Shown here in pieces: positions 56,931 through 64,000 of a stretch of DNA of 64,000 nucleotides; the first letter of the stretch is position 1, and the number at the start of each line of letters is the position of its first letter. The DNA is from Anthoceros angustus. Lineage: Eukaryota > Streptophyta > Anthocerotopsida > Anthocerotales > Anthocerotaceae. The translations under genes and the position numbers were made by a program. The notes beneath the pieces were generated by a model that had not been told where the DNA came from, made no database searches, and saw only the letters and a list, made by a program, of their open reading frames with translations. The DNA is taken from NCBI GenBank assembly GCA_010909165.1, contig MU008149.1, positions 310,001 to 374,000 of the forward strand. Direction: 5' to 3'.

Positions 56931-58030
56931 TTAAAATTTTGTTTTTTATTTATTTTTATATATTAGTATTTATTTAATATATATTAGTATTTATTCTCGT
57001 ACTTCACAGCATATTTCCGACAGCGGGTTTCTATTGCTCTTCAACGGGCGCTCTCAACGGCGATTCTCCATAAGGCGGCGGTGGGTGATGCCTTTTCCTC
57101 TTCCTCGTGGTTTGGTGCCGTTTATTCTACGCATATGACATTGTGGGTGCGGTTGGTCACTTTAGGTAGGGAGCTCAGTTGCTCCTCTTCACTCCGACCC
57201 CCGGGTCCCCATTTGTTGTCCCTTCCTAGATGGTCTCTTTCCATCGTTCTTTCACCTCAATAAATCATCTTCTTTTAACATATCTTTTGTTAGTACAAAG
57301 AGTTCAATAAAAAAGAATGCACTAGAAAAAAATATATTGAATAAAATAAGAATAATAAAATACAAGTTACTATCATCCTTGCACTAATTTAACTCATAAC
57401 TTAAATCATGTTTCAATATATAACTTAATTCATATTGTAAACGATCATAGATTACTTATGCATAATAATATTTTATTAATGTGAATGATGATTGATGTAG
57501 CGGAAACCAAGGGAATTCAAAATTATCAAGTATTTTTTTAGATGAATCCAAGGGAATTTAAAATTATCAAGTAATTTTTTAGATGAAACCAAGGGAATTC
57601 AAAATTATCAAGTACTTTTTTCTCATCTCATAATCCTATCATTCATATTTTCCTATTCCTCCTCATCCAGACTACAAACAACATGGGATTGCTAGCTAAT
57701 GGAACAATTGACGGAACGCAATTGCAATCACATTATTAAGGACAACTCAGACGACTCCTAAACTCTTGTGAGTCACAGTCTATCCTAAAATGCTATTATT
57801 TGCTAGAATGTAGTAGATAAAGTCATTGAGCTACACAATAAAACTATAGCATTTCACAAGTCAATCACGCAAGGTCTTTCATTTATTCATTTGCAATCAT
57901 TTAAAAGTATTTAAAATATAATCTGAAGTATTATCAAAAATTCATTTTTTACATAAAAATTATCTTTTTCATGTAGGTCGAAGGTCTTTTTCATATTAGA
58001 CGTTTGTTTCAATGCTGCTTGTTGAATCTT
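56931..58030. other. Second AT-rich island
   Basis: There is a sharp change to AT-rich sequence. A 57160-57275 segment is a diverged match to 38650-38750 in the first island (GGGAGCTCAGTTGCTCCTCT, then CCTCAATAAA). Three imperfect 45-base repeats with CCAAGGGAATTCAAAATTAT lie at about 57507-57615. No gene is recognisable. Confidence 0.5.
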
Positions 58031-58455
58031 ATAATCTTGCTTGCCCGGGCTAGGCTTTCAATTGTTGGAAGGTCACATCAAATGCATGAGCCAAGAACAT
58101 GTCTTGTACAAGCCAACAAGGGGGATTGCTCCTCCCGGCAAATAAAGCACTACGGTATGTAAGGAATTCAAAACTCTCCTCCTAGCACGGAATATTTGGC
58201 GTGCAACATAGTTCATGAAAATATTATAGCACGCAACATTTCCGGCCTTTCTAGGAGTCTTATCATGCTTGGGCAGGGCCTTTCTCAAAAGGTCGCATCC
58301 AAGTGTTTGTTTAGCGGAGCACAACATGTCCTTCACACGAAATGTGCAACCTTGGAAGATTGTCACAAATTATGCCCTGGAGCGTCTTGAAGCTTGTGAA
58401 AGCAAGCAGATTGTTCTTGAGCTTGTGGAAAAGGAGTTTTTCCTCCTTTTTTAAC
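58031..58455 (+). pseudogene. Maturase-like family C-terminal block
   Basis: A frame near 58360-58440 reads KIVTNYALERLEACESKQIV then LELVEKE, matching the C-terminal block of the other copies. Upstream pieces show HEPRTCLVQANKG. The EEKVDM ending is replaced by a TTTTTT-rich sequence. Confidence 0.55.
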
Positions 58456-58639
58456 ATATATTTTATCATTTATGATGTATATTATACGCATTCAAGGTAT
58501 ACACTTATCGCCTTCTATGCGAGTGCCTTGTAACCCAGGTTGATACCGTGTTCATAATCCACGAGCTTCGTCCTTGGCCTACTCGCTTGCGGTTCCTGTG
58601 GCAGGAACAGCGAGCTGCTTAACCTGAATTCTCTTGCTC

Positions 58640-60104
58640 AGCTATGAGATCTATCGGCTAGAAGGAAAACCAAGAGCAACCTTTAGAGATAGACTGTACA
58701 ATAATCAGGAGCTTCCGCCATCGCCTACTCGCTCCTGTTCTGCCTTAAGAATGAAAGCCTGCAGGCAAAGAATGAAGGCCTCCAAGCCAGGGGTGGGCGC
58801 GGCATGGCAGAAATGTCGCCTCAGAGCCACCAACAGACCAGGTTGAGCGAACTATGGGCATCCACCACCACTCCGCCTCCGTCCCATGCAGGCCGCACAC
58901 AAGCTGCCTGGGCACATCCTGGATGGTGATGTACAGCTAATGGTCACCACTGGAAAACCAGGACACGGCATAAGCAGACAAACGGCGTGAGCTTCCACTG
59001 GTCGTCCACCTCGTCCTCGGGCATGCATGCAGCTTGGCTACCTTATCCACCTTCGACGCCTCCAACAGCCACCTCCTCCAGCTCCTGCTGCTGGAGCAGG
59101 AGGAGCAAGAGGAGGACGTTGTCCTTGTGGGCACGTGTAGGGGATGCAGGCGCGGAACTCCGGGCACCAGATGACCTCGTACTCAGAGTTCGCGGATGAC
59201 TACCCACCCGGAGTACGCCATGAGGATGATCCCATGCCACTCCCAGCTCTGGCACCGGATCCGGAAGACGTATGCGTCTTCTCAGGTCTTGGTGGTGGTG
59301 GGGAACTGCCTCACGCACTTCCTCTCCTGGGAGGGGATCGTGCTGGCGAGCGCGTGGTCCACGGAGGCAGGGAGAACCAGCACTTGGAGTAGGCGCGGTG
59401 CACGTCCTTGAGGCGGTCCATGGACCTGGGGAGTAAGAGGACCTCCGTCGCAGCCGCCGAGGGGACCGGGTCCACCGTCTCTACCTTTATCGTCATTAGG
59501 GCCACATTGCTACCTAGACCGCAGGCCGGAGCGCGCGAGACCGCGACCCCACTCCAGTTGCAACTCTTCCATGGCCTCGGTCCCCTACCCTTGCACATAC
59601 GGGAACCATGGACAGGAGAACCGGGCCCAATCGTGGCAGCGCCAAGTGCGGCGGGGAGGCGAAGTTGCTGGAGCTTGGAACTGGCATGGATGTGGAGTAG
59701 TGGGGAAGGAGGGATCTAGAGAGAGCCTTGAAACATCAGACAATGCCGAACAACAGTGACACCATCGGCAACACCACACTCAGACGATGAAGCAGGCACT
59801 ACAAGAGGGAAAGAAAAGAGCGACTCCCTGGCCAGACAGCCACGAGGTGCAGATCTGTCACCTCCATGGTAACGAGAGCACAAGAGGAGCTGGCGAGGGG
59901 AAGAAAGGAAGAGAGGTCAAGGAGGAGCCGGGAAGGGGAAGAGAGGAAGTGAGCTCAAGTCGAGCTGCCGAGGGGAATAGTGGAAGAGAGCTCACGGAGG
60001 AGCTGCGGATGGGAAGAGAGGAAGAGAGCTCACGGAGGAGCTGGCCAGGGGAAGAGAGGACGTGAGCTTCTAACGACGGCTGTGGGTCCTTTTATAGGTC
60101 GGAG
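58640..60104 (-). pseudogene. F-box family pseudogene I, internally deleted
   Basis: From the promoter at 60086 it has a leader and a start MEVTDLHLVAVWPGSRS, then GLGSNVALMTIKVETVDPVP and TEVLLLPRSMDRLKDVHRAY in one frame (59311-59598). A short piece compares with VIWCREFRA just after the F-box. Next comes KVDKVAKLHAC and AVSWFSSGD, matching the region near residue 715-745 of the intact gene. About 270 residues of the kelch-like region are therefore missing. A CTG/CTC run near 59085-59115 gives a leucine or serine tract. The family 3' tail (TAGAAGGAAAACCAAGAGC) is at about 58653-58690. Confidence 0.8.
60086..60104 (-). promoter_or_regulatory. F-box family core promoter at 60.1 kb
   Basis: Minus-strand GACCTATAAAAGGACCCACA; the initiator region is diverged (CCGTCGTTAGAAGCTCACG). 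Confidence 0.72.
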
Positions 60105-61500
60105 AGGAGAAGGGGGAGAGGCCAGGTGGCAGGGAGCCTGCAAGGACAGCTGACGCAGCAGTTATCTCCGGCCGAGGTCGGTGCTGCTGCGCGGGAGGGG
60201 TAGGGGATCTCACCTATTTATGATGGTGGCCCGCGCCAGCACAGGGATTGTCGGACAAGATGCGCTGCCGAGGCTTCGCACGCCGACCAGATGTTGCTCT
60301 CAGCCAGCTCTAGTGGTGGTAGGCTCTTCATTCAAACTCGCCCGTACTGCATTCAAAGTGGGTCCTCAGAAAGTACTGGGCCCTGGCCTTATTACACCGA
60401 CGCTGACGCTCCCTGGACTGCTCAACTGGCATTTCAGATTCGCCCACAACGCCGGGCGACATACAATTTGTACATGTCTACATAAAACTGTTTCTGAATT
60501 CAACCAAGACTGGCTTTCATATTGGACCCAATTCACACATTGAACCTCTCTTGCCAGCCTGGATCTCGATGGATTATTCCTCCTGCTCCTTCCCCAAGCA
60601 CCCAAACGTGCATACCACATGAATTTTCCAAACGAGCCTCAAACCACCAGTCCCCGATAACAGCCAGACCCAGAATCTGATCAGGTTTATCGCCAAACAT
60701 AACCACATAACCTTGACAGACCACGTGAAAGCGACGTTCCACACTCAATCTATCACGGCACAGAACCATCTATGGAACAACAAGGTAGCATACACTGATG
60801 AGAGCCTCAAACCGGCCATGATGAGTAGTAGAAAAGGCACCGCAAAACACCACCTGCCCACGACAAGCTGCAGAAGAAGATGTCTCCAAACAATTCCGCC
60901 AAGAAAAATAGATGTCTCCAAAAAGTCTACACCGATTCAGAAATCGGGCATCCGAGAATTCCAATGACAAGTCCCAATTGTTGACATGCCAGAGCAAGCT
61001 GGCCTCACATGCCTCAAGGGTGGACCACTTGCAATTGGGCACTACAAGCGGCGTGCAAGATATAAGAAAATGGCCACAGTGCCAGCGTCATGGAAGGTTG
61101 TAGAACTCGACCTAAGCTAGGTGTCATTTCAGTGGAAAGCTGTTTGTCAGCTGTGTATCACAGCTGTAGGAACCACAGGCAGCAGAATGTTAGCACCATG
61201 GACGAAGAAGTTGATTTTGGCACCCTGGAGCCGTTGAGCACATGGAATGACAAGGTAGCAAAACCTGCTGAGAGCCACAAGCATATGATGAGTAGTAGAA
61301 ATGGCACCCACCGCCAAACACTACACTATGATCCAAAAGAAGTTGATTTTGGCACCCAGGAGCCGTTGAGCACATGGAATGACAAGGTAGCAAAACCTGC
61401 TGAGAGCCACAAGCATATGATGAGTAGTAGAAATGGCACCCACCGCCAAACACTACACTATGATCCAAAAGTTCGCATCCCAGCTCTTGAATTACAAGTT
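60105..61500. repeat. R block upstream of pseudogene I
   Basis: Landmarks CACACATTGAACCTCTCTTG, CCCAAGCACCCAAACGTGCA, AACAAGGTAGCATACACTGA, TATCACAGCTGTAGGAACCA and AGAATGTTAGCACCATGGAC are in the order seen at 49.7-50.4 kb. The plus frame 61090-61503 covers the internal tandem duplication. No domain is recognised. Confidence 0.6.
61207..61470 (+). repeat. 132-base perfect-frame tandem duplication
   Basis: Two copies (61207-61338 and 61339-61470) starting GAAGTTGATTTTGGCACCC and ending CACTATGATCCAAAA. The one difference I noted is CCCTGG against CCCAGG. The length equals 44 codons, so the short frame across it stays open. The near identity points to a recent event. Confidence 0.95.
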
Positions 61501-61535
61501 TGACTTGACATGCCAGAGAATGGAGGAAGAAGTCG

Positions 61536-61550
61536 ACATACATACATACA

Positions 61551-61628
<78 letters not shown>

Positions 61629-61630
61629 CA

Positions 61631-61694
<64 letters not shown>

Positions 61695-61790
61695 CATACA
61701 TACATACATACATACATACATACATACATACATACATACATACATACATACATACATACATACATACATACATACATACATACATACATG
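61536..61790. repeat. (TACA)n microsatellite with TA run
   Basis: About 255 bases of CATA/TACA tetranucleotides, broken by a TATATATA stretch near 61604-61629 and short TATATA interruptions. It forces long artificial frames of YIHT or MYVC repeats on both strands, which are not genes. Confidence 0.98.
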
Positions 61791-61799
61791 TACATAAGC

Positions 61800-63420
61800 C
61801 AGCTCTGTGGGCGAAAATCAGCATAGAGCCAGGGCCCAGTTTTTTCGTGCGAGTTGAATCAGCCTACCAGCAGTCCAGCTGGGTGAGAGGAACATCTGCT
61901 CGCCGGGCGGAGGCTCGGCAGGGCACCTGGTCCGACAATTCCTGTCCTCGCCGCCACCGCCCAAAAATTCCCCAGCTACCCCCTCCCGCGCAATGACACT
62001 GACTTCGGCGGCAGATGTGCCTCGTCAGCTGGCCTTGCAGGCTCCCTGGCCTCTCCCCCTTCTCCTCTCCAACCTATAAAAGGAACCCACAGCCAGCCCT
62101 AGAACCTCACTTCTCCTCTTCCCCTCGCCAGCTCCAGCTCCTCCTTGAGCTCTCTTCCTCTCTTCCCCTGGCCAGCTCCAGCTCCTCCTTGACCTCTCTT
62201 CCTCGCTTCCCCTCGATCGCCAGCTCCTCGTTGCGCTCTCGTTGCCATGGAGGTAGCAGACATACCCAGCTGGTGGTTGTCTGGCGCTGGAGCCGCTCTT
62301 GTCCCTCGTGTATTACTGTGTCTGCTGCATCGTCTGAGAGTGGTGTTGCCAATGCTGTGAATGTGGTTGGGCTCTCTCCTGTTCCAGGGTTCTTCCGCAT
62401 CCCGCCACCCCACTGCAGTTGCAAGCTCTAGCAACTTCGGCATTGCTCCCCTTTCCACGCGCCACCCTCCGGTCCCAAGCTCCCGTGACGATCAGGATAC
62501 AAGGTGAGGTTTCCCACCTGGTCCCTTTCCTTGAGGCGGTCCATGGACCTGGGGTCCTGATGCTCCCCAGGTCCTGCTCCGCCTTAAGGACATTGACCGG
62601 GCGGACTTACGGCGTTGTATCTCCCTGTCTTCCTTCCCAGGATGTGATGCCCCCGAGCGGCCGCCATCTCAACTTCGTGCCTCCCTGGTCCGTGCGGAGC
62701 AGTTTTTCCCCCGGCGGGAGTGACGATCAGGATAGAGAAGATGGCGAACTTCCCGGTCGACTCCGCGACCCTCCCCACCCGGTCCCTTTCCTTGAGGCGG
62801 TCCATGGACCTGGGGTCCTGATGCTCCCCAGGTCCTGGTCCGCCTAAAGGACATGGGCCGGGTGAACTTCAGGCGTTGGTCCCCCTCTCTTCTGAGCACG
62901 TGATGCCCCCGAGCTGGCGCCATCTGAAGTTCGTGCTTCCCAGGTCCGTGCGTATCGCCGCCTTCCGTCGGGCCTGGTGTGCGTGTTCTGAATGCCGAGC
63001 CTGTATGTTGGGTGCATTTGGAAGCGGAAAAGGGAGACGTTGAAGCTAGAAGAGGTGGCCAAGCTGTCCGACGACGTGCTGGATGAGAGGAAGCTCCCGT
63101 CGTTTTTACCCGTGTCCTGGTTTGCTGCTGCTGAAAATTTGCTGATATCACTATCAAAGATGTACCGATGCAGCCTGTGTGCAACCTGCTTGGGACGGAG
63201 GTGGACTGGTGGCGGTTGCCCATCAGTTCACTCAACCTGGTCTGTCGGGGCCTCTAAGGCGACATGCCGCTCATCCCTCGCGTGTACGCTTCATTCCTAG
63301 GGAGAACAGCAATGAGTAGGCGATTACGAAGCTCCTGATGATGTGTACTCTATCTTTAGCTCTAGGTTTTCCTTTCTAGCCGACAGATCGCGAAGAGGAA
63401 GAGATTTCTCAGGTTACGCT
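61800..63420 (+). pseudogene. F-box family pseudogene J, rearranged
   Basis: From the promoter at 62069 it has a leader and then ATGGAGGTAGCAGACATACC at 62246. A roughly 240-base tandem duplication follows (starts near 62484 and 62722, each with CCTTGAGGCGGTCCATGGAC and CTGATGCTCCCCAGGTCCTG). Each copy leads to a piece like SWRHLKFVLPRSVRIAAF, which matches SWRNLGFVLPRSVQIVAF of the intact gene, so the F-box region is deleted. The next piece, KLEEVAKLSDDVLDERKLPS then PVSWFAAAENLL (62990-63150), is near residue 710-745. The family tail TAGCTCTAGGTTTTCCTTTC is at 63358-63378. At least three frame breaks are present. Confidence 0.8.
62069..62090 (+). promoter_or_regulatory. F-box family core promoter at 62.07 kb
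   Basis: CCAACCTATAAAAGGAACCC followed by ACAGCCAGCCCTAGAACCTC, the plus-strand family promoter. Confidence 0.75.
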
Positions 63421-64000
63421 GGTTGCCGTTCCTGCTGCGGCACGTCTAAGAATCGTTCCCACGTACAAAATACTACATATGGAATTTGGGATGGGCGACA
63501 ACGGAATCCCCATACCACACCGATTTGCTCAAGAAATGGAATAGCTAAAGAACGCCGACATGGAACGGCTCTACTAAAAACTCTAGCAGCCTCAATTTCC
63601 TGGAGCAGTCAATAGATACGGCCCTAATCTCTTATCTATTGCGGCCGGAGGTATCTTATCCTCACTTCCTGCATCCCCCTTCCGATATCTAAACTCCTGC
63701 TGATAATTATAACATTCACCCCAATGGCCACAGTGCCAGGATCATGAAAGATTGTAGAACTTGATTTGCATCACAGCTGTAGGAAGCACAGGTAGCACAA
63801 AGTTGGCACCATAGAGGAAGAAGCCGACTTTAGCACCCACTAGCCGTTGAACGTAGCTATGAAAGAACAAGGTAGCATTGCCTCATGATGAGAGCCAGAA
63901 CTCCATGATGAGTAGTACAACTCGAGTAATTGCTGAGCCCCAACAAGGGGCGTGCAAATGCAGACGTTCAGGCAGATGACGGGACGATCAAGCTCATTAT
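63421..64000. repeat. Partial R block at the right edge
   Basis: From about 63720 the sequence matches the 61.0-61.3 kb R block (CCACAGTGCCAG, TCACAGCTGTAGGAAGCACA, AACAAGGTAGCATTGCC, GATGAGTAGTAC). It runs off the window. 63421-63720 holds nothing recognisable. Confidence 0.55.

Noticed and set aside
61190-61996. Long frames of repeated YIHT or MYVC on both strands
   Set aside because: They are made by the TACA microsatellite and carry no information.

Overview
This is nuclear DNA of a land plant. The sequence shows Ty1-copia and CACTA transposons, a mitochondrial ATP synthase epsilon gene of plant type, and intron-containing gene fragments. It also holds remnants of plant-typical families: F-box proteins with a kelch-like region, PPR proteins, 11S-globulin-type cupins and group II intron maturases. 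A non-seed plant is possible, but that is a weak inference. No prokaryotic or viral genome organisation is visible.

Layout. 1-9.1 kb: broken transposons (CACTA TNP2-like on minus, the 3' end of a copia element with a short LTR on plus), an unrecognised broken ORF, and repeats. 9.1-29.9 kb: three nearly identical head-to-tail units of about 6.85 kb. Each unit carries in order a maturase/RT-like fragment (+), a lysyl-tRNA synthetase fragment with introns (+), interleaved inverted repeats, a chimeric relative of the F-box gene (-), its promoter, and an 11S-globulin-like fragment (-). 29.7-38 kb: a diverged continuation with PRP17 and PPR pseudogenes, a fourth F-box relative and more maturase-like fragments, one split by a tandem poly(A)-type insertion. 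38-39.6 kb: an AT-rich island with two satellites. 39.9-46 kb: an F-box pseudogene, the ATP synthase epsilon gene and another maturase-like copy. 46.6-49.2 kb: the only intact F-box family gene. 49.2-64 kb: an 11S-globulin-like pseudogene, further F-box pseudogenes in both orientations, a second AT-rich island and a long TACA microsatellite.

Only two genes look functional: the single-exon F-box gene (808 residues, minus strand) and the ATP synthase epsilon gene (minus strand). The rest is mainly a graveyard of shuffled gene pieces. Ten copies of one core promoter (a TATA box followed by a fixed initiator and leader sequence) mark the F-box family members.

The most informative structure is the tandem triplication. 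The maturase-like repeats at the unit junctions are hybrids: their left part matches the repeat at the right end of the array and their right part matches the repeat at the left end. That is the expected footprint of unequal crossing-over. Family names rest on motif recognition by eye, and none was checked by a search.
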